A stretch of DNA of 64,000 bases from the NCBI RefSeq assembly GCF_014207235.1, contig NZ_JACHDA010000002.1, forward strand, positions 248,001 to 312,000. Reading direction: 5' to 3'. Both the position numbers and the translations under genes were made by a program. Each line of letters begins with the position of its first letter. Positions within the stretch are counted from its first letter, which is position 1. A model generated the notes under the pieces. The model did not search any database. It was not told the DNA's origin and saw only the letters and a list, made by a program, of their open reading frames with translations. Source of the stretch: Sphingopyxis sp. JAI128 (lineage in GTDB: Bacteria > Pseudomonadota > Alphaproteobacteria > Sphingomonadales > Sphingomonadaceae). This document shows, piece by piece, positions 46,741-54,722 of the stretch.

Positions 46741-47596
46741 CGGGCGCTGGGCGATCGCCGTCCATGGCGGAGCGTGCCGGATCCCTTCGGCGTTGCAGGC
46801 GCCGCGCCGCGAAGGATGCGCGGCGGCGGCGGAAGCGGGCAGGATGATATTGGAGCGCGGCGGCAGCGCGCTCGAGGCGGTCAAGACCGCGGTCTGCCTG
46901 CTCGAGGACGATCCCGCGTTCAACGCGGGCCGGGGATCGGTCGCGAATGCCGACGGCGAGGTCGAGATGGACGCCGGCATCATGGACGGTGCGACGCTCG
47001 ATGTAGGCGCGGTCGCCTGCGTGCGCTTTCTCTACAATCCCGTCGAGACGGCGCATGCCATGCTGCGCGAGCCGCCCGTCCTGCTCGTGGGCGCCGGGGC
47101 CGAGGCGTTCGCAAGTTCGCGCGGGATCGCCGAAGCCCGCGAGCCTGTGCGACCGGCCACGCCCTGCGGAAGCGATCATGATACCGTCGGCTGCGTTGCC
47201 CGCGACCGCGAGGGCCACGTCGCCGCGGCGACCTCGACCGGGGGGCTGGCGGGCACGCTCGCCGGCCGCGTCGGCGACGCGCCCCTTCCCGGTTGCGGCT
47301 TTTACGCCGAGGACGGCATCGGCGCGGTGTCTCTTTCGGGCGACGGCGAGGCGATCGCGCGAATGCTGCTCGCCGCGCGCGTGATGCGCGCGCTCGAAAC
47401 GACGGGCGCCAAGGCGGCGGCCGCGGCGATCTTTGACCCTATGGCGCGTCTCGGAGCCGAGGCGGGGGTCATTCTCCTCGACCGCGAAGGCGCGATCGGC
47501 ATCGCGCACAACAGTCCGCAATTCGCGGCCGCCTATGTTCGCGAGGGCATGGACCCCGTTTCCGCCATAGTCTGGGAGCAAGACGATGTCCGCTAG
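46733..47596 (+). CDS. iaaA: Isoaspartyl peptidase/L-asparaginase (Ntn hydrolase)
   Basis: 287 residues. WAIAVHGGAC at the N-terminus, FNAGRGSVAN and the autoprocessing site HDTVGCVA, whose Thr151 becomes the N-terminal nucleophile after self-cleavage, define a plant-type asparaginase/isoaspartyl dipeptidase. In this cluster the likely job is to cleave beta-Asp-Arg dipeptides released from cyanophycin into aspartate and arginine. No signal peptide, so cytoplasmic. It overlaps the synthetase by 8 bp and cyanophycinase by 11 bp, giving strict translational coupling. Slightly shorter than typical members (about 310-320). Confidence 0.92.
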   Translation: MADGRWAIAVHGGACRIPSALQAPRREGCAAAAEAGRMILERGGSALEAVKTAVCLLEDDPAFNAGRGSVANADGEVEMDAGIMDGATLDVGAVACVRFLYNPVETAHAMLREPPVLLVGAGAEAFASSRGIAEAREPVRPATPCGSDHDTVGCVARDREGHVAAATSTGGLAGTLAGRVGDAPLPGCGFYAEDGIGAVSLSGDGEAIARMLLAARVMRALETTGAKAAAAAIFDPMARLGAEAGVILLDREGAIGIAHNSPQFAAAYVREGMDPVSAIVWEQDDVR

Positions 47597-48380
47597 ACCG
47601 GGCCCCCTGTTCGTTATCGGCGGCCACGAAGACAAGGAAGGCGGCCGCAAGATACTCGGCGCGATTGCGGCAGAGCTCGGCGAAGGCACGCTCGTCGTCG
47701 CGACGATCGCCAGCGCCAAGCGCGACGGTTATTTCGAGGCCTATTGCAAGGGCTTTGCCCCGCTCGGAGTGGGGCGGCTCGTCGAGCTGTATCTCGATGA
47801 TCGGGACCAAGCCGGAGATCCAGCGCGCGCCAGGATGATCGACCAGGCCGGCGGCATTTTCTTCACCGGCGGCGACCAGTCGCGCCTCATGACCCTCATC
47901 AAGGATACGCCGATCGATACGGCTGTCCGCGCACTCCACGAACGCGGCGGGCTTGTTGCGGGAACGTCGGCGGGCGCCTCGGCGCAGGGAGAAACGATGC
48001 TCGTAGGCGGCGGCGGCGAAGAGACGCCGCGCATCGGCGATATCAAACTCGCGCCGGGGCTCGGCCTGATCCCGGATAGCATCATCGACCAGCATTTTGC
48101 CGAGCGCGGGCGCATCGGTCGCCTTGTCGGCGCGGTCGCTCATTGTCCCCGCTGTCTCGGAATCGGCATCGACGAGGACACCGCGCTCCGGATCGAGGCC
48201 GGCACCGCCCGGGTAATCGGAAGCGGCGGCGTCACGATCGTCGATGCGTCGCGGGCAATTCATTCGAATGCGGCCGGAGCCACGCCAGCCGCTACGGTGT
48301 CGCTTCACGGCGCGACGCTTCACGCGCTCGGAGAAGGGGACCGGTTCGACCTTACGGCCCGCATCCCAGGGGCTGATTAG
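47586..48380 (+). CDS. cphB: Cyanophycinase
   Basis: 264 residues. PLFVIGGHEDKEGGRKIL, GGIFFTGGDQSRLM and the serine-protease-like nucleophile GTSAGAS (Ser128) with LIPDSIIDQHFAERGR match peptidase family S51 cyanophycinase. It releases beta-Asp-Arg dipeptides from cyanophycin inside the cell; there is no export signal, so this is the intracellular form. It is the last gene of the three-gene cluster and overlaps the isoaspartyl peptidase by 11 bp. Convergent with the GntA-like gene 15 bp away. Confidence 0.93.
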   Translation: MSARPGPLFVIGGHEDKEGGRKILGAIAAELGEGTLVVATIASAKRDGYFEAYCKGFAPLGVGRLVELYLDDRDQAGDPARARMIDQAGGIFFTGGDQSRLMTLIKDTPIDTAVRALHERGGLVAGTSAGASAQGETMLVGGGGEETPRIGDIKLAPGLGLIPDSIIDQHFAERGRIGRLVGAVAHCPRCLGIGIDEDTALRIEAGTARVIGSGGVTIVDASRAIHSNAAGATPAATVSLHGATLHALGEGDRFDLTARIPGAD

Positions 48381-48395
48381 GAATCGGAGCGCCGA

Positions 48396-49082
48396 TCAGG
48401 CGCCAGTGCTTCGACCCGAGAAGGGGCAACGCCATTCGGGACCAACGGCGCGGCCCGAATATTGTCGCGCTTCCGACACGTCACCATGACGGGCGAGCAT
48501 CGGGTTTGCGCTGCCCGCAAGCGCGACGTCGCGCGCGATGATCTTGCTTCGCATCGTCTCGTAGACGTTCGCTTCGCGCAGCTTTTCGAACTGGTCATGG
48601 AGATTGAATACCAGCGCCGGGCGCTCGAACCGCCGCGCGGGACGGCTCGCGCGCGGATGAAGGCCGACGACGAAAAATGCTTCGCCCCCGAAACTCAGCG
48701 AGAAATGGGGATCATCGGGACGGTGGCTCACGCGCGGATCGGGCGGCTGCCCTGCCCAATCATCCTTCCGGCTCAGAGATTCGAGCCGGTCCCAGAGGCA
48801 GGCCTCGAACCCCGCCTCGTCGAGCCCGCCGTCTTCCTCGAAGATCACGACGAGCGAGTGGAACAGGCTAGGCTCGCGGGCATAGCTCCACGCAAGATCG
48901 AGAAGATTGGGATAGATGCGCAGATCGTCCCAAGCCGAGCGCATGTCTCGGCCCACCACAAAGCGTATCTGGTCGCGTGCCAGCGCCGACTTCGCCCCGA
49001 CGCACGGAAATTCCGCGTCCCGGATGAAGGCCTGAAAACGTTGTGCGAGTGGGTGGGAACTGTTGTCGGTTGGCGGTAGCAT
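48396..49082 (-). CDS. YqcI/YcgG family protein (GntA-like haem N-hydroxylase)
   Basis: 228 residues from an ATG; a GTG 27 bp upstream is possible. FPCVGAKSALARDQIRF near the N-terminus, FSLSFGGEAFFVVGLHPRASR and a C-terminal MLARHGDVSEARQYSGR are diagnostic of the YqcI/YcgG family. The characterised member GntA is a haem-dependent N-hydroxylase acting on a guanidino compound in guanitoxin synthesis. Here the gene is convergent with cyanophycinase, whose products include arginine, so a guanidino substrate is a reasonable guess but unproven. Confidence 0.82.
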   Translation of the reverse strand: MLPPTDNSSHPLAQRFQAFIRDAEFPCVGAKSALARDQIRFVVGRDMRSAWDDLRIYPNLLDLAWSYAREPSLFHSLVVIFEEDGGLDEAGFEACLWDRLESLSRKDDWAGQPPDPRVSHRPDDPHFSLSFGGEAFFVVGLHPRASRPARRFERPALVFNLHDQFEKLREANVYETMRSKIIARDVALAGSANPMLARHGDVSEARQYSGRAVGPEWRCPFSGRSTGA

Positions 49083-49276
49083 GCTGCTGAAACCGACTTG
49101 CGCTGTCACAGTTGCAGCCGATTAACCTGGGTTGGATCGATTTTCGCCGCGATCCCCCATAACCCCGCCGCTGCCCCCAACCCCGGCTCGCCACGGTCGG
49201 CCCGCCGACGATGGCATTCCCGTCCGGTCAGGCGTCGGCCCCGGCCCGCTCCGCCGACCGAGGCCATGGAGCCTCC

Positions 49277-49843
49277 TCAGCCAGAGGCAGGAGCCGCAGC
49301 GGTCGCCAGCATGTCGATGATCGCATCGCAAAAGGCTGGAAGATCGTCGGGACAGCGGCTGGTGACGATATTGCCATCGACGACGACTTCCTCGTCCACC
49401 ACATCGGCGCCGGCGTTGGCGATGTCGGTGCGTATCGACTTGTAACTCGTCATCCGCCGCCCCTTCGCAAGGCCAGCCTCGATCAGCAGCCAAGGCGCGT
49501 GGCAGATGGCGGCGATCGGCTTGTCCGCGTCGGCAAAGGCCCGGATCAGCGCCACCGCCTTCTCCTCGACGCGCAGGAGGTCGGGATTGATCTGTCCACC
49601 CGGCAGCACCAGCGCATCATAGTCGTCAACGCGTACATCCGCGATCCGAAGGTCAACTTCGATCTCGTCGCCCCAGTCATCCCCGTCCCATCCGGTGATG
49701 TCGTCGGTCCCGATCGACGCGATGTCGACTTCGGCGCCGGCAGCCTGGAGCCGCTCGAGCGGCACGTCCAGCTCGGACTGTTCAAAGCCGTCCGTCGCCA
49801 TGATGAGGATGCGCCGCGACGAGAGGATTTCGGATTTGGTCAT
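49277..49843 (-). CDS. DJ-1/PfpI family protein (class I glutamine-amidotransferase-like)
   Basis: 188 residues. RILIMATDGFEQSEL, ALVLPGGQINPDLLR and AAICHAPWLLIEAGL with the nucleophile Cys match the PfpI/YajL group. Members act as glyoxalases/deglycases, chaperones or peptidases under stress. AAGGA lies about 9 nt before the ATG. A weak EcfG-like motif (GCAAC-N16-CATT, 49876-49900) lies upstream. It is monocistronic, between the GntA-like gene and tRNA-Tyr. Confidence 0.9.
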   Translation of the reverse strand: MTKSEILSSRRILIMATDGFEQSELDVPLERLQAAGAEVDIASIGTDDITGWDGDDWGDEIEVDLRIADVRVDDYDALVLPGGQINPDLLRVEEKAVALIRAFADADKPIAAICHAPWLLIEAGLAKGRRMTSYKSIRTDIANAGADVVDEEVVVDGNIVTSRCPDDLPAFCDAIIDMLATAAAPASG

Positions 49844-50093
49844 GATGTTTTTCCTTTTCGTGTCTCCATCGGACCAATGCATGGCAAAGCCGGTTGTTGC
49901 GGCGGCCGGCTCGGCAGCCGGAATTACACGGACCGCAGTCAGGCTCGGCATGCGCCTGTTCTCCCACATTTTCTCCCACGGGAGAAATTGGCTACGGGTG
50001 AACTGGCGTGGACGCCCTTGGACGCGAATCAGGTCGCAAGCCTTGGGTTTACTTGCCTTTTCGACGGGAGTTCGCGCTGCGGATTTTGGAGTT

Positions 50094-50179
50094 TGGTGGA
50101 CAGGGCTGGATTCGAACCAGCGTACGGAAACCCGGGCAGATTTACAGTCTGCTGCCTTTAACCACTCGGCCACCTGTCC
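50094..50179 (-). tRNA. tRNA-Tyr (anticodon GTA)
   Basis: The minus strand folds into an 86-nt class II tRNA including an encoded CCA. The acceptor stem is GGACAGG/CCTGTCC, the anticodon loop reads CTGTAAA with anticodon GTA, there is a long variable arm, and the T-arm is GGTTCGAATCC. It lies between the PfpI and rlmB genes. Confidence 0.96.
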
Positions 50180-50260
50180 ATTGGGGCCCGCTTTGGGAAG
50201 CGGTCCAATGGCGAAACGAGGCTTGCCTGTCAATGCCAGTCATGGGAAAGGCGCGGCGCT

Positions 50261-51028
50261 ATGAGACAATTTTCCCGTCACCGTCGCCCGTCGGGTGGAA
50301 ACCAGCGCGGTCAGGCCATCCGTTTCTGGGGGCGCCACGCCGTATTGGCGGCGCTCGCCAACCCCGAACGCACCGTCAAGCGCATCTGGGGCACGCGCGA
50401 AGCGCTGGGCCAGCTCGACCTGCCGCCGGTGATTCCCATTTCTTACGCCGACGTGACCGACCTCGCGCGGCTCGTCGCCCGCGATGCGCCGCATCAGGGG
50501 CTGGTGATCGAGGTCGACCCGCTCGAAGGCGTCTATCTCGGCGACCTGTTGCAGCAGGAAAGCGACGCCGATAGCAAGCGCCCGCTGATCGTCCTCGACC
50601 AGGTCACCGATCCGCACAATATCGGCGCCGTCCTGCGCTCGGCCGCCGCGTTCGATGCCGCCGCGATCATCACGCAGGATCGCCACAGCCCGCCCGAAAG
50701 CGGCGTGATCGCGCGCTCGGCGTCGGGCGCGCTCGAAACCGTGCCGTGGGTGCGCGTCGTCAACCTGTCGCGCGCGCTGGAGGAAATCGCCGAGGCGCAA
50801 TATTGGCGCATCGGGCTGATGGGCGACACCGAAACGACGCTGGGCTCGACGCTCGACGGCAGCAAGGTCGCGCTCGTGCTCGGCTCCGAAGGCGACGGCA
50901 TGCGCCACAATGTCATGGAACATTGCGACGTGCTGGCAAAGCTCCCCATCTCGCCGCGGATGGAAAGCCTCAATATCTCGAACGCCGCGGCGATCGCGCT
51001 CTACGCGGTCGCGACGGCGGGCCAGTAA
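50261..51028 (+). CDS. rlmB: 23S rRNA 2'-O-methyltransferase RlmB (TrmH family)
   Basis: 255 residues. An N-terminal substrate-binding domain (FWGRHAVLAALANPERTVKRIW) is followed by a SPOUT domain with LDQVTDPHNIGAVLRSAAAF, LVLGSEGDGMR and ISPRMESLNISNAAAIALY, the three TrmH motifs of the knotted SAM site. RlmB methylates G2251 in the 23S rRNA P-loop. Length fits. It starts about 80 bp from tRNA-Tyr and converges with the ferredoxin gene, 3 bp away. Confidence 0.93.
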   Translation: MRQFSRHRRPSGGNQRGQAIRFWGRHAVLAALANPERTVKRIWGTREALGQLDLPPVIPISYADVTDLARLVARDAPHQGLVIEVDPLEGVYLGDLLQQESDADSKRPLIVLDQVTDPHNIGAVLRSAAAFDAAAIITQDRHSPPESGVIARSASGALETVPWVRVVNLSRALEEIAEAQYWRIGLMGDTETTLGSTLDGSKVALVLGSEGDGMRHNVMEHCDVLAKLPISPRMESLNISNAAAIALYAVATAGQ

Positions 51029-51031
51029 GAC

Positions 51032-51349
51032 TCAATCCTCGGCGGCGATCCGCACGCGGAGGCCGTCGAGCGCGTCGCTGAACGGAATCTGGCACGACAG
51101 GCGCGACCCCTCGTCGCGGTCGGTGGTCGAATCGAGCAGGTCATTCTCGTCCTCGCTCATCGCCGGAAGCTGGTCGGTCGCACCCGCTTCGACATGGACG
51201 TGGCACGTCGCGCACGAACAGCAACCGCCGCACAGCGCCAGCAGTTCGTCGAAGCCGGCGTCGCGGATATTTTCCATCACGGTCAGGCTGGTGTCGCCCT
51301 CGATCTCATGCTCGGTTCCGTCGCGCGTCACGACAATCAGCTTCGCCAT
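51032..51349 (-). CDS. 2Fe-2S ferredoxin (adrenodoxin type)
   Basis: 105 residues. The Cys cluster [10 protein letters not shown] near residue 40 and a distal LSCQIP near residue 85 give the four ligands of a vertebrate/bacterial-type 2Fe-2S ferredoxin. It transfers electrons in the cytoplasm, for example in Fe-S assembly or to P450s. An ATG at 51361 would add four residues. Convergent with rlmB and divergent from the DNA glycosylase gene. Family length is about 105-110. Confidence 0.92.
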   Translation of the reverse strand: MAKLIVVTRDGTEHEIEGDTSLTVMENIRDAGFDELLALCGGCCSCATCHVHVEAGATDQLPAMSEDENDLLDSTTDRDEGSRLSCQIPFSDALDGLRVRIAAED

Positions 51350-51451
51350 GCTAGTCCCCATATCTTTGATGTCGGTGGCGCTATGTCGCGCGTTGCGCCC
51401 CAAATCAAGCGTTGCTAAAGACGGTCGCGGGAACAAAAGGAGAATATCGCG

Positions 51452-52069
51452 ATGGACCTCAGCCAGCAGCAGCTGAATGCGGGGATCGACGCGCTCGCGG
51501 CGAGCGACGCCAATTTCGCGCGCGCGCTCGGTAACGCCGGCTACCCCGAACCGCGCATCCGTGCGCCGGGCTACACCACGCTGCTGCGCACCATCGTCGG
51601 CCAGCAGGTCAGCGTCGCCGCCGCCAATTCGATCTGGAACAAGCTCGAGGCGCAATTCGGCGAAGGCTGCCCCGCCGAGGTGATCGCGGCGGCCGATTTC
51701 GACACGCTGCGCGCCTGCGGCCTGTCGGGGCAGAAACAGGGCTATGCCAAAAGCCTCGCGCAACTGATCATCGACGGCGACCTCACCTTCGACGCGCTGC
51801 CCGCCGACGACGAGGAGGCGATCGCCCTGCTCACGCGCGTCAAGGGCATCGGGCGCTGGTCGGCCGAAATCTACCTGCTCTTTGCCGAGGGGCGCCCCGA
51901 CATCTGGCCCGCGGGCGATCTTGCGGTGCAGGAAGCCGTCGGCCGCATCCTCCAATTGGGCGCGCGGCCGAGCGAGAAACAGGCGCGCGAACTGGCCGAA
52001 CCCTGGCGCCCCCACCGCGGCGCCGCCGCGATCTTCAGCTGGCACTGTTACAATATGGATGTGATCTAG
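51452..52069 (+). CDS. DNA-3-methyladenine glycosylase (HhH-GPD, AlkA-like)
   Basis: 205 residues with AGGAG before the ATG. The HhH-GPD core is clear: [19 protein letters not shown], the helix-hairpin-helix [19 protein letters not shown] and catalytic Asp in WPAGDLAVQ. It removes alkylated bases in base-excision repair. It lacks the extra N-terminal domain of E. coli AlkA and the Fe-S cluster of Nth. It is divergent from the ferredoxin gene and followed by a palindromic repeat and the tig terminator. Confidence 0.92.
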   Translation: MDLSQQQLNAGIDALAASDANFARALGNAGYPEPRIRAPGYTTLLRTIVGQQVSVAAANSIWNKLEAQFGEGCPAEVIAAADFDTLRACGLSGQKQGYAKSLAQLIIDGDLTFDALPADDEEAIALLTRVKGIGRWSAEIYLLFAEGRPDIWPAGDLAVQEAVGRILQLGARPSEKQARELAEPWRPHRGAAAIFSWHCYNMDVI

Positions 52070-52237
52070 TTTAAGGCGGGTCGATCTCTCCACGTTCGCG
52101 CATCGCGTCGCAACGGCACGCTCTCCCTCGGCGTCACATCGCATCTCGTCCAGCGCATCCACCCGCACCGCGAAGGAATCATCCCGGGCTTTACGCGCGA
52201 ATATGGTGTGATGGGGTCATCACGCCTATCCTCACTC

Positions 52238-52292
52238 GTCATTCCCGCGGAGTCGCGGACGGCGCGCAGCGCCACCGCGGGAACGCAATGAC
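52238..52292. repeat. Palindromic intergenic repeat
   Basis: GTCATTCCCGCGG (52238-52250) faces CCGCGGGAACGCAATGAC (52275-52292), with a second internal GGCGCGCAGCGCC stem. This is a REP-like element: long imperfect palindrome, intergenic and between genes. It lies in the 294-bp gap after the glycosylase gene. Confidence 0.6.
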
Positions 52293-52304
52293 AATGGCCG
52301 GACG

Positions 52305-52342
52305 AAAAAAGGCCGGGCGGAGCATCCTCCACCCGGCCTTTT
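52305..52342. terminator. Bidirectional rho-independent terminator
   Basis: GGCCGGG pairs with CCCGGCC, with an inner GGAG/CTCC stem and CATC loop. A-run on the left and T-run on the right make it work in both directions: for tig (minus) and for the DNA glycosylase gene (plus). Confidence 0.9.
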
Positions 52343-52363
52343 AATTCGATCGTCCGCCGAAGC

Positions 52364-53995
52364 TTATTTCTTGGCAGCCGCCTTCTTGGCCGGGGCCTTC
52401 TTCGCAGGCTCGGCCTTTTCGGCCGCAGCGGCCTTTGCCGGGGCGGCCTTCTTCGCCGCAGCGGGCTTTTCCTCGGCCTTCTTGGCGGGGGCAGCGTCAG
52501 CCTTCTTCGCCGGCGCCTTCTTGGGCTCGGCCGCGGCCTTTTCTTCCTTGGCCTCGTCCTTCACGGCGTCCTTCTTGGCGGCCGGCTTCTTCGCGGCGGC
52601 CTTTTTGGCGGGCTTTGCGTCATGATCGTGGTCGTGGCCGCAGCCCGGACCATGGACGTGGCCGTCGTCGTCGGCTTCGATCGCGGCTTCCAGTTCCTCG
52701 CGGGTGGTTTCGCGATCGCTGATCTCGGCCTTTTCGAACAGGAAGTCGACGACCTTGTCTTCATAGAGCGGCGCACGCAGCTGGGCCGCGGCGAGCGCGT
52801 CCTGCTGCACATATTCGATGAAGCGCTGACGGTCTTCGGGGCGATATTGCTGCGCGGCCTGTGCGATCAGGCGCTGCATTTCCTGGTTCGACACCTGGAC
52901 GCCATGCGCCTGGCCGATTTCCGAGAGGAGCAGGCCCAGACGGACGCGGCGCACCGCGATCGCGCGATAATCGTCACGATCCTTTTCGAGTTCGGCCTTC
53001 GCCACTTCGGGGTCTTCCTCGTGGCTGACTTCATGCTCCAGCTGCTGCCAGATCTGGTTGAATTCGGCCTCGACCATCGTCGGCGGCACGTCGAAGTCGT
53101 GCGAAGCGGCGAGCTGGTCGAGCAGCTTGCGCTTCATATAGGTGCGCGTCAGGCCGTTATGTTCCTGCTCGACCTGATCCTTCATCAGCTCTTTCAGCTT
53201 GTCGAGGCTTTCGAGGCCGAGCGACTTGGCGAACTCGTCGTCGATCTTCGACGCGGCGGGAACCTTCAGTTCCTTGACCGTGATCGCGAATTCGGCGGGC
53301 TTGCCCTTCAGGTTCTCGACCGGATATTCGTCGGGGAAGGTGACCTTCAGCACCTTTTCGTCGCCGACCTTGGTGCCGACCAGCTGGTCTTCGAAGCCGG
53401 GGATAAGCTGGCCCGAACCGATTTCGACCGCCATGTCCTCGCCGGTGCCGCCGTCGAAGGCGACGCCGTCGACGCTGCCCGCGAAGTCGATGATGACCTG
53501 GTCGCCGGTCGCGGCCTTCTTGCTCTTCGGCGCGTCTTCGAAGCGCTTCATCTGCGCGGCGAATTCCTCGATCTTGGCCATCACGGCCTTGTCGTCGGCG
53601 GGAACGGTCAGGCGTTCGAGCTTCAGGCCCTCGATCGAAGGCGTTTCGATCTCGGGCAGCACTTCGAGCGCGACGGTGATCTCGGCGTCCTTGCCGGCTT
53701 CATAACCGTCGGCCAGCGTCACCGCGGGCTGGAGCGCCGGGCGGAGCTTTTCCTTCGCCATCAGGTCGCGCACGCCCTGGTCGATCGCCTTGTTGAGCGC
53801 ATCGGCCGACAGCGCGGCGCCGTGCATCTTGCGAATGAGGTTCGGCGGAACCTTGCCGGGACGGAAACCGGGCATGCGGACGGTCGGGGCGATGCTCTTC
53901 ACCTCGTCGTCGACACGGCTGTCGATATCCTTGGCGGTGATGGTCACGCGATATTCGCGCTTCAGGCCTTCGTTCAGCGTTTCGACGGTCTTCAT
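52364..53995 (-). CDS. tig: Trigger factor with long Lys/Ala-rich tail
   Basis: 543 residues. The ribosome-binding domain has the signature GFRPGKVP near residue 45. The FKBP-type PPIase domain (GDQVIIDFAGSVDGVAFDGGTGEDM) and C-terminal chaperone arms follow. It folds nascent chains at the ribosome exit. Family length is about 430-450; here about 90 extra residues form a His-rich stretch (HVHGPGCGHDHDHD) and repeated AKK/PAKKA units. The tail resembles metal-binding and histone-H1-like segments and may bind Ni/Zn or nucleic acid (inference). The ATG is fixed by MKTVETLNEG. Confidence 0.96.
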   Translation of the reverse strand: MKTVETLNEGLKREYRVTITAKDIDSRVDDEVKSIAPTVRMPGFRPGKVPPNLIRKMHGAALSADALNKAIDQGVRDLMAKEKLRPALQPAVTLADGYEAGKDAEITVALEVLPEIETPSIEGLKLERLTVPADDKAVMAKIEEFAAQMKRFEDAPKSKKAATGDQVIIDFAGSVDGVAFDGGTGEDMAVEIGSGQLIPGFEDQLVGTKVGDEKVLKVTFPDEYPVENLKGKPAEFAITVKELKVPAASKIDDEFAKSLGLESLDKLKELMKDQVEQEHNGLTRTYMKRKLLDQLAASHDFDVPPTMVEAEFNQIWQQLEHEVSHEEDPEVAKAELEKDRDDYRAIAVRRVRLGLLLSEIGQAHGVQVSNQEMQRLIAQAAQQYRPEDRQRFIEYVQQDALAAAQLRAPLYEDKVVDFLFEKAEISDRETTREELEAAIEADDDGHVHGPGCGHDHDHDAKPAKKAAAKKPAAKKDAVKDEAKEEKAAAEPKKAPAKKADAAPAKKAEEKPAAAKKAAPAKAAAAEKAEPAKKAPAKKAAAKK

Positions 53996-54083
53996 TGCCT
54001 TGGTCTTATCCTTGCTCAAAATCTCGTATCCGAACCCCGCCAATATGGCGAAGTTCCTCATGATCCCGGCCTGCATTGCAGAA

Positions 54084-54168
54084 TGGTGCGGGCGAAGGGA
54101 CTCGAACCCCCACATCTTGCGATACTGGTACCTAAAACCAGCGCGTCTACCAATTCCGCCACGCCCGC
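54084..54168 (-). tRNA. tRNA-Leu (anticodon TAG)
   Basis: The minus strand gives an 85-nt class II tRNA with acceptor GCGGGCG/CGCCCGC, anticodon loop TTTTAGG (TAG), long variable arm, T-arm GGGTTCGAGTCCC and encoded CCA. It lies 88 bp upstream of tig. Confidence 0.96.
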
Positions 54169-54336
54169 AGGTGTTTTTCGGCCGGGTGCACGAAATCGCG
54201 CGCTGCCGCGCACGCCCGTGCGGGCCGCGCGGGGCTATAGCAGACGCGTGGCCGAGGGCAAGGGGCACAAGGCGCGATAATCCGCGGGCGGAACATGCTT
54301 CGCGTCCGTTCGTTGATCGGGTCAAGGAGAATGACC

Positions 54337-54534
54337 ATGGCGAGTAACCCTGACCCGCTTCCCAAGCCCAAACCCGACACGATCGAACCGCAATCGCCGC
54401 CCGAACAGCCGGTGCAGCCGACGCCGCTCGAAGATCCCGCCGGCCAGCCCGCCGAGGTGCCGGGCCGTCCGGGCGGCGGCGATATCGACGAACCCGGCCG
54501 CGGCCCCAGCGAAGTGCCGCCGCAACAGGTTTAG
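54337..54534 (+). CDS. Small Pro-rich disordered protein
   Basis: 65 residues. The ATG at 54337 is chosen because AAGGAG lies about 8 nt upstream; an ATG two codons earlier is too close. The sequence is dominated by Pro, Glu, Gln and Gly (PLPKPKPDTIEPQSPPEQPVQP and PGRPGGGDIDEPG), so no fold is expected. No domain is recognised. It is divergent from tRNA-Leu and followed by a palindromic repeat. Confidence 0.62.
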   Translation: MASNPDPLPKPKPDTIEPQSPPEQPVQPTPLEDPAGQPAEVPGRPGGGDIDEPGRGPSEVPPQQV

Positions 54535-54541
54535 TCGCAAT

Positions 54542-54655
54542 ATCCTCCCTGTCGCGCAGCGGGGGAAAGGTGACCGCTCGCGCAGCGAGGGGTGGAGGGG
54601 CCGACAACCTGTGCGCTACGGTCCCTCCGTCAGCGGCAAAAGCCGCAGGGAGGAT
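54542..54655. repeat. Dispersed intergenic repeat with 10-bp terminal inverted repeats
   Basis: ATCCTCCCTG at 54542-54551 and its complement CAGGGAGGAT at 54646-54655 flank a GC-rich core with further stems. A related copy occurs at about 61521-61648 in the opposite sense, sharing the CCTCCCTG...GCTGACGGAGGG pattern. It looks like a non-autonomous, MITE- or REP-like element. Confidence 0.65.
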
Positions 54656-54722
54656 TTTTAGCTTGCTAAGCACTTGACCCGCCCCCTCCCCCGCCGCCAC
54701 GATGACACCGGGGAGAGACGAC

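Noticed and set aside
49876..49900. GCAAC-N16-CATT upstream of the PfpI gene
   Set aside because: Mismatches in both promoter elements; kept only as a weak candidate, not counted in the set.
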